In this document: positions 23,021 to 30,650 of the stretch, piece by piece
Layout of the letters: the number at the start of each line of letters is the position of its first letter
How positions within the stretch are numbered: the stretch's first letter is position 1
NCBI RefSeq assembly: GCF_030283145.1
Contig: NZ_JASNWE010000003.1
Location: 1,054,001-1,118,000, forward strand
Length of the DNA: 64,000 bases
Source: Actinomadura xylanilytica
GTDB taxonomy: Bacteria > Actinomycetota > Actinomycetes > Streptosporangiales > Streptosporangiaceae
Direction of reading: 5' to 3'
Notes under the pieces: model-generated
The model's database searches: none
The model's input: only the letters and a program-made list of their open reading frames with translations
Told to the model about the DNA's origin: nothing
Position numbers and translations under genes: made by a program

Positions 23021-23854
23021 ATGAGCAGACACCCCCGCCGGATGACCGCCCAGGAGACCGTGGCCATCCTCGAGAGCGGCGAATACACCTCTCCCTCCGG
23101 CAGCACCGTCACGATCGCCGGACGTCTCGACTCCGCCGTGTACGGCACCGTCCTGCACCGGCCCGGCGACAGCCTCGCCCCGTTCGGACGGCCCGAGGCG
23201 CTCCCCGAGGGCCGGGCGACGCGCGTCGAGGTCACCGGCGAGACCACGCTCGCCGCCGCGCGCCGCCTCTGCGGCCCGGACACGCCGCCCCTCGCCCTCA
23301 ACTTCGCGTCCGCCAAGAACCCCGGCGGCGGTTTCCTCAACGGCGCGCACGCCCAGGAAGAGGGTCTCGCGCGCTCGTCGGGCCTCTATACGACGCTGCG
23401 CGCGGCCCCCGAGTACTACGAGTTCCACCGCGAGCAGCGCGACCTGCTCTACAGCGACCACATGATCTACTCACCCGCCGTGCCGGTGTTCCGGGACGAC
23501 GCGGGACGGCTGCTGGACGAGCCGTACGACGTCGCGTTCCTCACCTCCCCGGCCCCGAACCTCGGGGCGATCCGCGACCCGGCCGTGGCCGCGCGCGTCC
23601 CCAAGGTGCTGCGCTCGCGCGCCCGCCGGGTCCTCGCGGTGGCGCTCGCGCACGGCCACCGGCGGATCGTCCTCGGCGCCTGGGGCTGCGGGGTCTTCGG
23701 CAACGACCCGCACGAGGTCGCCGCCGCGTTCGACGAGGCGCTGCGCGCCGACTTCGCCGGGTTCTTCGAGCACGTCGTGTTCGCGGTCTGGGACACGGCC
23801 GCGGGCTCCCCCCGCCACTCCGCCTTCGAGCAGGTCATCACCCCCTCCCCCTGA
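23021..23854 (+). CDS. Bacterial-type poly(ADP-ribose) glycohydrolase (TIGR02452 family)
   Basis: A 277-residue macrodomain-fold protein of the TIGR02452/DUF2263 family. The PARG signature GGG-(7)-QEE is complete (NPGGGFLNGAHAQEE, near residues 100-114), with LGAWGCGVFGNDP near 225 forming the ADP-ribose phosphate loop. Members hydrolyse ADP-ribose-ribose bonds; the bacterial prototype comes from Thermomonospora curvata, a relative of the likely host. The ATG at 23021 is one of three possible in-frame starts (GTG 22997, ATG 23042). It ends one base before the convergent HelR-like gene. Its neighbours are RNA repair genes, which suggests, but does not prove, a role in nucleic-acid or stress-linked ADP-ribosylation. 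Confidence 0.88.
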   Translation: MSRHPRRMTAQETVAILESGEYTSPSGSTVTIAGRLDSAVYGTVLHRPGDSLAPFGRPEALPEGRATRVEVTGETTLAAARRLCGPDTPPLALNFASAKNPGGGFLNGAHAQEEGLARSSGLYTTLRAAPEYYEFHREQRDLLYSDHMIYSPAVPVFRDDAGRLLDEPYDVAFLTSPAPNLGAIRDPAVAARVPKVLRSRARRVLAVALAHGHRRIVLGAWGCGVFGNDPHEVAAAFDEALRADFAGFFEHVVFAVWDTAAGSPRHSAFEQVITPSP

Positions 23855-25954
23855 TCACCCCGCAGGCCCCGCAGGTACCGCCGCCTCCGCCTCCGCCTCC
23901 GCCTCCGGGGGCACCGCGGCGGCGAGCCGGGCGGGGAGGGGCCGCGCGTGCACGACGTCGAGGCGCGACACCGCGCGGGTGAGCACCACGTACAGGCGGT
24001 GCAGCCCGCGGGCCTCGGCCTCGGCGATCCCGGCCGGCTCCGCGACCACCACGTGGTCGTACTCCAGCCCTTTGGCCAGCGTGGCCGGGACCAGCGACAC
24101 CCGTTCGTCCCCGTCGGCGGTCCCCGCCGTGATCCCCGCCGCGCGCAGCGCGCCGGCCAGCGCGGGCAGCGCCGCGTCCGCCGCGATCACGGCGATCGAG
24201 CCCTCCCGCGCGAGCGCGTCCCGCACGGCCGCGCGGACGCCCTCGGCCAGGTCATCGGACGGACGGAGGCGCAGCTCCCCGTCGCCGCGCGCCGACCGGC
24301 CGGGCGGCACGTCCACGTCCAGCGCGTCCAGCAGCCGGTTGGCCAGGGCCAGGACCGCGCCCGGCACCCGGAACCCGCGGGTGAGCGGCACGATCCGCGC
24401 GTCCGGCACGCCGAGGTGGGCGAGCTGCGCGCGCCACTCCCGCGCCGCCCACGGCGTGGTGCCCTGCGCGAGGTCGCCGAGCACCGTGAGCGAGCCGAGC
24501 CCGCCGCGGCGGGCGAGCACCCGGCACTCCATCGGCGACAGGTCCTGCGCCTCGTCCACGATCAGGTGGCCGTGGCCCCGGGCCGGTTCGATCAGCCCGG
24601 CGGCCTCGTCGATCAGGACCGCGTCGGCCGCCGTCCAGCGCGCCGACCTCGCCGGACGGGGCCGCGCCCACCGGATCGCCGTCCGCTCCGCCTCGGTCAG
24701 CGTCCCGCCCGCCGCCGCCGCGAGAGTCCCGGCGTCGCCGAGCAGCGCCGCCACCAGTTCCTCGGGCCGCGTCCTCGGCCACGTCGCGTCCAGGAAGGCC
24801 GTGACGGCGCGGGAGCGGCCTGTCCGGCGCTGCCAGGCGGCATTCGTGGGCTGTCCCCGGCGTTCCGCCTGCCGCTGGAGCAGCGCCACGACGCGCGACC
24901 GGACCCGATCGCGGCCCGTCTCGTACGGCACCCGCTCGCCGCACACCGCGTCGACGATCGCCCGCAGGTCCGCCGGCGGAACGCGCCAGCGGTACGCGCC
25001 GTCCGGGACCACGAGCGTCTCCTCGGGGCCCGCCACCCGCGCGTACAGGGCCCGGCGCAGCACCGGCGCCATCCGCGCGTCGTGCTTGACGATCGCCGCG
25101 GCCCCCTCGTCCACGCCGCGCACGGCGGTGCGCTGAAGCAGGCCGTCCAGCGTGGTCTGCTCGACGTCGACCTCGCCGAGCGCGGGCAGCACCGCGGAGA
25201 TGTAGCGCAGGAACGTCGGGTTGGGGCCCACGATCAGCACCCCGGACCGTTCGAGCCGCTTGCGGTGGCTGTAGAGCAGGTACGCGGCGCGGTGCAGGCC
25301 CACGGCGGTCTTGCCCGTCCCGGGCGCGCCCTGGACGCAGATCGACTCGTCCGGCCCGGCGCGCACCAGATCGTCCTGCTCGGGCTGGATGGTCGCGACG
25401 ATGTCGCGCATCGGCCCGCGCCTCGGACGTTCGAGCTCAGCGGCGAGGATACAGCCGGCAGGCCGGGTGTCCGCGCCGTGCTCAGGATCCGCGCCGCGCT
25501 CGGTGCCCGCGCCGCGCCCGAGGTCTTCGTCCTCGAATCCGGTCAGCGTCAGCGAGGCCCAGCCGAACCTGCGGCGCACCGCGACGCCCTGCGGCTCTCC
25601 GGCGCTGGCCTGGTAGAACGCCCGCGCGGCCGGCGCGCGCCAGTCGAGCACCAGCGGCGGACGTTCCGGGCCGCCGGAGATGTGCCGGCGGCCGATGTGG
25701 TAGCGGCGACCGGCGTGGTCCCCGGCCTCGGGCCGGGCGCCGAAGTCCAGTCGCCCGAAGAACGGCGGACCGGCCGGCTCCCCGGCGATCCGCCCGGCGT
25801 TGCCCTTCAGCAGCCGCCCGAGCGATTCGAGGGCGAACCCGTCGGCGCCCGCCGCCTCCCCGATGACGACCTGGTGCCGGGCCGCGTCGACCATGGCGGC
25901 CAGCGCCTCGCGTGCGTCCGCGGCGTGCCGCCGTTCCCGTTCGAGCTCGTCCAT
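23855..25954 (-). CDS. helR: HelD/HelR-like RNA polymerase recycling ATPase
   Basis: A 699-residue UvrD/Rep-fold ATPase. The N-terminal coiled-coil (MDELERERRHAADAREALAAM) and the HelD-type second domain (YHIGRRHIS, PLVLDWRAPAARAFYQA) precede Walker A GAPGTGKTA near 208 and Walker B VDEAQDLSP near 466. The C-terminus shows VSLVPATLAKGLEYDHVVV and LYVVLTRA. HelR-type proteins remove stalled RNA polymerase and protect against rifamycins in actinobacteria. GGAGGAGG about 11 bases upstream supports ATG 25954; a TTG at 25978 is possible. It is divergent from a TetR gene with a shared operator region. Confidence 0.88.
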   Translation of the reverse strand: MDELERERRHAADAREALAAMVDAARHQVVIGEAAGADGFALESLGRLLKGNAGRIAGEPAGPPFFGRLDFGARPEAGDHAGRRYHIGRRHISGGPERPPLVLDWRAPAARAFYQASAGEPQGVAVRRRFGWASLTLTGFEDEDLGRGAGTERGADPEHGADTRPAGCILAAELERPRRGPMRDIVATIQPEQDDLVRAGPDESICVQGAPGTGKTAVGLHRAAYLLYSHRKRLERSGVLIVGPNPTFLRYISAVLPALGEVDVEQTTLDGLLQRTAVRGVDEGAAAIVKHDARMAPVLRRALYARVAGPEETLVVPDGAYRWRVPPADLRAIVDAVCGERVPYETGRDRVRSRVVALLQRQAERRGQPTNAAWQRRTGRSRAVTAFLDATWPRTRPEELVAALLGDAGTLAAAAGGTLTEAERTAIRWARPRPARSARWTAADAVLIDEAAGLIEPARGHGHLIVDEAQDLSPMECRVLARRGGLGSLTVLGDLAQGTTPWAAREWRAQLAHLGVPDARIVPLTRGFRVPGAVLALANRLLDALDVDVPPGRSARGDGELRLRPSDDLAEGVRAAVRDALAREGSIAVIAADAALPALAGALRAAGITAGTADGDERVSLVPATLAKGLEYDHVVVAEPAGIAEAEARGLHRLYVVLTRAVSRLDVVHARPLPARLAAAVPPEAEAEAEAAVPAGPAG

Positions 25955-25982
25955 GACGGTGAGCACCTCCTCCGACAAAATC

Positions 25983-26012
25983 TTAACCTGGTTAATATAG
26001 TGACCTGGTTAA
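25983..26012. promoter_or_regulatory. Paired TetR-type operator sites between helR-like and tetR genes
   Basis: TTAACCTGGTTAA (25983-25995) is a perfect odd-length palindrome. A near copy, TGACCTGGTTAA, lies at 26001-26012, centre to centre 17 bases. They sit in a strikingly AT-rich island that also holds TTAATATAG, a plausible -10 region for tetR. I infer that the adjacent TetR represses both its own gene and the HelR-like gene. The known rifamycin-associated element is not apparent here. Confidence 0.65.
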
Positions 26013-26049
26013 AAATTTGCCCGAGTCGCCCCGCTGCTACGCTCGGCGC

Positions 26050-26694
26050 ATGGCCGAACCGACCGGACTCCGCGAGCGCAAACGGGAACGCACCCACCGG
26101 GCGCTGTCGGATGCGGCGATCGCGCTCTTCCTGAAACACGGCTTCGACCGGGTCTCGGTCGCGGACGTGGCGGCGGCGGCGGAGGTCTCCAAGCCCACGC
26201 TGTTCAAGTACTTCGCCACCAAGGAAGACCTGGTGCTGCACCGCGTCACCGACCACCGGGGCGAGTCGGCGCGCGTCGTCCGGGACGCGCCGGACCGGCC
26301 CCCGCTGACCGCCCTCCGCCGCCACTTCCTCGACGGGCTCCGGCGGCACGACCCCGTCACCGGCCTGAGCGACGCCCCCGAGGTCCTCGCCTACCACCGG
26401 ATGGTCTTCGCCACCCCGAGCCTGCTCGCCCGCCTGGCCGAGCACGCGGCGCGCGAGGAGGAGGAGCTGGCCGCCGCGCTCGCCGAGCGCCGCGGCCCCG
26501 GAGACGCGGGCGCCGATCTCACCTCCGGGCCGGCGGCGGCCCAGGTGATCGCCGTGATGCGCGTCCTCGCCCGGGCCAACTGGCGGGCGCTGGCGGACGG
26601 ACGCGACGCCGCCGCCGCCCTCCCGGACGCACTGGCGGGCGCCGAGCACGCGTTCGACCTGCTCGACACCGGCCTCGCCGCCCACCTGGCCTGA
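26050..26694 (+). CDS. TetR/AcrR-family regulator divergent from helR-like gene
   Basis: A 214-residue TetR regulator. The helix-turn-helix is clear: ALSDAAIALFLKHGFDRV, then VADVAAAAEVSKPTLFKYF and KEDLV, residues about 17-65. The all-alpha C-terminal domain has no recognisable ligand signature. The ATG lies 38 bases after the second operator copy, so the operator overlaps its promoter and autoregulation is likely. The inducer could be a rifamycin-like compound if it controls the HelR-like gene, but this is inference. Confidence 0.88.
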   Translation: MAEPTGLRERKRERTHRALSDAAIALFLKHGFDRVSVADVAAAAEVSKPTLFKYFATKEDLVLHRVTDHRGESARVVRDAPDRPPLTALRRHFLDGLRRHDPVTGLSDAPEVLAYHRMVFATPSLLARLAEHAAREEEELAAALAERRGPGDAGADLTSGPAAAQVIAVMRVLARANWRALADGRDAAAALPDALAGAEHAFDLLDTGLAAHLA

Positions 26695-26714
26695 CCTCCC
26701 GGCCGCCCGCGCGC

Positions 26715-26737
26715 ACCGCGGCGAGAAGAACCGCGGT
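26715..26737. terminator. Weak hairpin between convergent tetR genes
   Basis: ACCGCGG (26715-26721) pairs with CCGCGGT (26731-26737) around a 9-base loop between two convergent regulator genes. It is short and has no U-tract. Confidence 0.35.
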
Positions 26738-27459
26738 CACTGCTCGACGTAGGAGCCGATGCCGCGGATGAAGATGTCGAGGCCGAACTCGAAGCGTTCG
26801 TCGCCGTCGCCGTCGGTGAGATCGTCCACCATCGCGACGACGTTGGGGTAGCGCTCGGCCGGCAGGGCCTTGAAGTACTCGCGGATCTCGGCGATGTAGC
26901 GGAGGAAGTGCTCCGTCCCGCCCTGCCCGTCCTCGGTCTTGGCGGCGTAGAGGGTGTTCTCGACGCTGTCGGCGTCGATGAACGCGCCGAGCGTGTCGAC
27001 GGCCAGGGCGGCGATGCGGGGCGGGACGCCGCCGGCCCGCATCACGGCGAGCTGGAACTCGGCGAGGCGCAGCAGGTTGGGGCCGGTGGGGATGAGCGCC
27101 AGGGAGACCCTGGCGATGTCGGCGTGCGCGCCCCACACGCGCCGCACCTCGCGGGCCAGGTCCTTGAGCTGCTCCTGCCAGCGGTCCGGATCGATCTCGG
27201 GGACGCGGATCTCGCCCGCGACCCGGTCGAGCATCAGCTCGCGGAGCTCGTCCTTGCCGGAGACGTGGGCGTACAGGGAGGCGGGCCCGGTGCCGAGCTC
27301 CTGGGCGACCCGGCGCATGCTGACCGCGTCCAGCCCCTCGGCGTCGAGCACCCCGATCGCGGTGCCGACGATGAGGTCCTGGCTGAGCGGCCGCTTGGAC
27401 GGGACGGCCTTGCGCGGCCTGCGGCCCGGAGGCGTCGGCATGCCGGCGGGTGCGGCCAT
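26737..27459 (-). CDS. TetR-family regulator of the adjacent MFS exporter
   Basis: A 240-residue TetR regulator with helix-turn-helix SQDLIVGTAIGVLDAEGLD, VSMRRVAQELGTGPASLY and HVSGKDEL (residues about 30-85). It has a C-terminal domain of the tetracycline-repressor type (VWGAHADIARVSLALIPTGPN, VDTLGAFIDADSV). A short basic N-terminal extension precedes the HTH. The gene is divergent from an MFS transporter with operator-like repeats between them, the classic arrangement for a drug-sensing repressor of an efflux pump. Confidence 0.9.
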   Translation of the reverse strand: MAAPAGMPTPPGRRPRKAVPSKRPLSQDLIVGTAIGVLDAEGLDAVSMRRVAQELGTGPASLYAHVSGKDELRELMLDRVAGEIRVPEIDPDRWQEQLKDLAREVRRVWGAHADIARVSLALIPTGPNLLRLAEFQLAVMRAGGVPPRIAALAVDTLGAFIDADSVENTLYAAKTEDGQGGTEHFLRYIAEIREYFKALPAERYPNVVAMVDDLTDGDGDERFEFGLDIFIRGIGSYVEQ

Positions 27460-27476
27460 GTCGGAACCTGCCAATC

Positions 27477-27527
27477 TCGCGATACATCTTGACTGTCGAG
27501 AATCGCGATATATCTTCTCTGTTGAGG
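27477..27527. promoter_or_regulatory. 26-bp-period direct repeat next to the tetR start, with promoter-like elements
   Basis: Two 25-base copies, 27477-27501 and 27503-27527, share TCGCGATA, ATCTT, CTGT and GAG blocks in the same order. TTGACT (27489-27494), 16 bases, then TATCTT (27511-27516) forms a plus-strand promoter-like pair inside the repeats. The repeats lie 18 bases from the tetR start and are likely operators for that regulator or a second one. Confidence 0.55.
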
Positions 27528-27576
27528 AGAGGTTCTCGGCCGACACCCCTCCCACTCCGGTCAACGAACATCGTAC

Positions 27577-27606
27577 TTGACACGAACAGTATTCGTAATT
27601 TAGAAC
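27577..27606 (+). promoter_or_regulatory. Promoter of the MFS exporter gene
   Basis: TTGACA (27577-27582), 18 bases, then TAGAAC (27601-27606) is the best sigma70-like promoter upstream of the exporter. It is overlapped by the operator array, so repressor binding would block polymerase. Confidence 0.55.
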
Positions 27607-27634
27607 AGTGTTCGTCATAACGAACCCTGTTCCA
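27582..27634. promoter_or_regulatory. Array of three 15-bp operators at exact 19-bp spacing
   Basis: ACGAACAGTATTCGT (27582-27596, arms ACGAA/TTCGT), TAGAACAGTGTTCGT (27601-27615) and ACGAACCCTGTTCCA (27620-27634) have centres at 27589, 27608 and 27627. The first is the best palindrome; the others degrade in one arm. The even spacing, overlap with the promoter, and position 17 bases before the ATG argue for cooperative repressor binding. Confidence 0.65.
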
Positions 27635-27650
27635 ACAACGGAGGACCCTC

Positions 27651-29411
27651 ATGACCGAGACCATCGAGACCGGCAGGGCGGAGGAGGACCGTCCCGACGC
27701 CGCCACCGGCGGCTACCGGTGGCGCTGGGCCGCCCTGCTGGTGATCCTCGCCGGCGAGGTGATGGACATGCTCGACGTGCTGATCACCAACATCGCCGCG
27801 CCCACCATCCGCGCCGAGCTCGGCGGCTCGGCCAGCACCATGCAGTGGCTCGCCGCCGGCTACACCCTGGCCATGGCGGTCGGGCTGATCACCGGCGGCC
27901 GGCTCGGCGACCTCTACGGCCGCCGCCGGATGTTCCTCATCGGCGCCGGCGGGTTCACCGTCGCCTCGCTGCTGTGCGGGATCGCGGTCAGCCCGGGGAC
28001 GCTGATCGGCGCCCGGCTGCTCCAGGGCGCGTTCGGCGCGCTGATGCTGCCGCAGGGGATCGGGATGATCAAGCAGATGTTCACCCCGAAGCAGATGGCC
28101 GCCGCGTTCGGCCTGTTCGGGCCGATCATGGGGCTGTCCTCGGTCGGCGGCCCGGTGCTGGCCGGCTGGCTGGTGGACGCCGACCTGTTCGGCACCGGCT
28201 GGCGGATGATCTTCCTGATCAACCTGCCGGTGGGCCTGGCCGCCGTGCTGGCCGGCCTGCGCTACCTGCCCGCGGGCCGGTCCAAGCAGGCCACCCGGCT
28301 CGACCTCACCGGCGCGGCGCTGGCCTCCACCGGCGCCGGGCTGCTGGTCTTCCCACTGGTCCAGGGCCGCGAGCTGGACTGGCCCGCGTGGACGTTCCTG
28401 ATGATGGCCGCCTCGGTCGCGGTCTTCGCCGTGTTCGCCTGGTACGAGGTCCGCAAGCAGCGCGCGGGCGGCGACCCGCTGATCGTGCCGAGCCTGTTCC
28501 GCAAGCGCGGCTTCACCGGCGGCCTGGCCGTCGGGCTGGTCTTCTTCTCCGGCGTGGCGGGATTCGGCCTGGTCTTCTCGCTCTACCTCCAGATGGGCCT
28601 CGGCTACTCCCCGCTGAAGGCCGGGCTGTCGCAGATCCCCTGGTCGGTCGGGATCATGGTCGGCTTCGGGGCCGCGCAGGCCGTGCAGCGCCTCGGCCGG
28701 ACGGTGATCCACATCGGCACCGCGGCCATGGCGGCGGGCGTCGCCGGGATGGTCGCGACCCTCCACCTGGCCGGCCTGGACGTGACGCCCTGGCAGTTCA
28801 CCCCGGCGCTGATCGTCACTGGGCTCGGCATGGGCATGATGATGGCGCCGTTCTTCGACACCGTCCTGGGGGGCGTCGAGCCCGAGGAGACCGGCTCGGC
28901 CGGGGGCACGCTCACCGCGGTCCAGCAGCTCGGCAGCGCCCTCGGCGCGGCCGTCCTCGGCACCGTCTTCTTCGGCATCCTCGGCGGGCACGTGACCGGC
29001 GCCGTCGACCACGACGCGCCCGGACTGCGCGCACAGCTCACCGCCGCCTCGGTCCCGGCCGCCCGGCAGGACCCGATCGTGGCCGGGCTGCGCGCCTGCG
29101 GCGACGACCGCGCGACCGCCAAGGACCCGGCCGCGGTCCCCGCGTCCTGCGCCCGGCTCCAGCGGGACGTCGCGGCGGCCGTCGCCACCGTCCCGGAGTC
29201 GGCGCCCGCCGTCCAGCGGGCCGTCGGCGCCGCCGCCGGGCACTCGGCCAAGACCGGCTTCGACGGCGCCATGAAGGTCACGCTGTGGGTCGAGGTCGGC
29301 CTGCTCGGCCTCACCTTCGTGATGGTCTTCCTGCTGCCGATGCACGCCCGCCCCGAGGAGGACGCCCCGGAGCCCGAGACCGGGACGGGAGCCGTCCCCG
29401 CCACCGCGTGA
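27651..29411 (+). CDS. DHA2/EmrB-QacA family 14-helix MFS drug exporter
   Basis: A 586-residue proton-driven multidrug exporter. The first helix has LVILAGEVMDMLDVLITNIA, matching the D1 motif of the DHA2 family, and motif A reads GGRLGDLYGRRRMFLIG. Hydrophobic segments are consistent with 14 helices. A loop of about 110 residues before the last helix (DHDAPGLRAQL onward) contains two Cys (RACGDDRA and PASCARL) and probably lies outside. GGAGGACCCTC before the ATG is a strong ribosome binding site. Control by the divergent TetR gene is likely; substrates cannot be read. Confidence 0.92.
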   Translation: MTETIETGRAEEDRPDAATGGYRWRWAALLVILAGEVMDMLDVLITNIAAPTIRAELGGSASTMQWLAAGYTLAMAVGLITGGRLGDLYGRRRMFLIGAGGFTVASLLCGIAVSPGTLIGARLLQGAFGALMLPQGIGMIKQMFTPKQMAAAFGLFGPIMGLSSVGGPVLAGWLVDADLFGTGWRMIFLINLPVGLAAVLAGLRYLPAGRSKQATRLDLTGAALASTGAGLLVFPLVQGRELDWPAWTFLMMAASVAVFAVFAWYEVRKQRAGGDPLIVPSLFRKRGFTGGLAVGLVFFSGVAGFGLVFSLYLQMGLGYSPLKAGLSQIPWSVGIMVGFGAAQAVQRLGRTVIHIGTAAMAAGVAGMVATLHLAGLDVTPWQFTPALIVTGLGMGMMMAPFFDTVLGGVEPEETGSAGGTLTAVQQLGSALGAAVLGTVFFGILGGHVTGAVDHDAPGLRAQLTAASVPAARQDPIVAGLRACGDDRATAKDPAAVPASCARLQRDVAAAVATVPESAPAVQRAVGAAAGHSAKTGFDGAMKVTLWVEVGLLGLTFVMVFLLPMHARPEEDAPEPETGTGAVPATA

Positions 29412-29426
29412 CCCCCCGGCGAAACA

Positions 29427-29463
29427 CGGCGGCCCGTGACCGAACCCCCGTCACGGGCCGCCG
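29427..29463. terminator. Strong bidirectional terminator after the MFS gene
   Basis: A perfect 14-bp stem (29427-29440 with 29450-29463) with a 9-base loop separates the exporter from the convergent oxidoreductase. Confidence 0.75.
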
Positions 29464-29520
29464 CCGGGACGGCCCTCAGGCCGCCGTCCAGCGCCGTCGG
29501 CCGTCAGACGCCGCCGGCGG

Positions 29521-30447
29521 TCAGAGCTTGCTCAGCACCTCGATGGCGAGCAGCTCCAGGTGGCCGAGGTCGTCGAGGTCGAGGACCTGGAGGTAGAGGC
29601 ACTCGGCGCCCAGCTCCGCGAAGCGGCCGATCTTGTCGACCAGCTCGGCGGGCGTGCCGGCCAGGCCGCTCTCCCGCAGCTCGTCCACATCGCGGCCGAT
29701 CACGTCGGCGCGGCGCTTGATCTCGGCCTCGTCCCGCCCGCAGCACACCACCTGCGCGGCGGAGTAGACCATCGGGCGGGTGCGGCCGGCGTCCCGGCAG
29801 GCCGCGCGGACGCGGTCGAACGCGGCGCCGGTGTCGTCCGGCATCGTGAACGGCACGTTGTACTCGTCGGCGTAGCGGGCGGCCAGCCGCGGCGTCCGCT
29901 TGGCGCCGACCCCGCCGATCAGCACCGGCGGGCCGTCGGGACGCGCGGGCTTGGTCAGGGCGGGCGAGTCCGCGAGCCGGTAGTGCTCGCCGTCGAAGGA
30001 GAAGGTCTCGCCGTCCGGCGTGCGCCACAGCCCGGTGATCACTTCGAGCTGCTCCTCCAGCCGCTCGAACCGCTCGTTCAGGCTGGGGAACGGGATGCCG
30101 TAGGCGGTGTGCTCCTCCTCGAACCAGCCGGTGCCGATCCCGAAGTCGACCCGCCCGGCGCTCATCCGGTCGACCTGGGCGACCGCGACGGCCAGCGGGC
30201 CGGGCAGCCGGAAGGTGGCCGCGGTCACCAGCGTGCCGAGCCGGATCCGGCTGGTCTCCCGGGCCAGCGCACCCAGGGTGATCCAGGCGTCGGTCGGGCC
30301 CGGCAGGCCCGGCACATCGCCCATCTTCAGATAGTGGTCGGAGCGGAAAAAGGCGTCGAACCCGAGGTCCTCCGTGGCCTTGGCGACCGACAGCAATGTC
30401 TCGTAGCTGGCCCCTTGCTGGGGCTCGGTGAAGATCCGAAGACGCAT
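29521..30447 (-). CDS. LLM-class F420-dependent oxidoreductase
   Basis: A 308-residue luciferase-like (TIM-barrel) monooxygenase or reductase. Typical elements are MRLRIFTEPQQGASYETLL, LGFDAFFRSDHYL, RIRLGTLVTAATFRLPGPLA, the MSAGRVDFGIGTGWFEEEH segment that lines the deazaflavin site, and PVLIGGVGAKRTPRLAARYAD. The subgroup is annotated F420-dependent in actinobacteria; FMN use cannot be excluded. AGGATGGGGG precedes the start. Substrate unknown. It is flanked by the MFS terminator and a divergent gene. Confidence 0.87.
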   Translation of the reverse strand: MRLRIFTEPQQGASYETLLSVAKATEDLGFDAFFRSDHYLKMGDVPGLPGPTDAWITLGALARETSRIRLGTLVTAATFRLPGPLAVAVAQVDRMSAGRVDFGIGTGWFEEEHTAYGIPFPSLNERFERLEEQLEVITGLWRTPDGETFSFDGEHYRLADSPALTKPARPDGPPVLIGGVGAKRTPRLAARYADEYNVPFTMPDDTGAAFDRVRAACRDAGRTRPMVYSAAQVVCCGRDEAEIKRRADVIGRDVDELRESGLAGTPAELVDKIGRFAELGAECLYLQVLDLDDLGHLELLAIEVLSKL

Positions 30448-30650
30448 GCCCCCATCCTCGTCCCCGCGGGGCGCCGTGAGCGCGCCGGGTCCGGAATCCG
30501 GAATCCGGAAGGGGCCGATCCGCCTGTCCGACCTGGCCGCAAAGCCAGCCTTTCGGTGCCGTCCGGCCTGGAACCTGCGGATTCGCCTGCGTCCGGACGG
30601 GCACTCGGGTTGAATCGTCGCGAACCTGCTCCCGACCCATGGAGTTGACC

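Noticed and set aside
25954..26050. Rifamycin-associated element in the helR-like promoter
   Set aside because: No GC-rich 19-bp inverted repeat of that type is visible; the palindromes present are AT-rich TetR-type sites.
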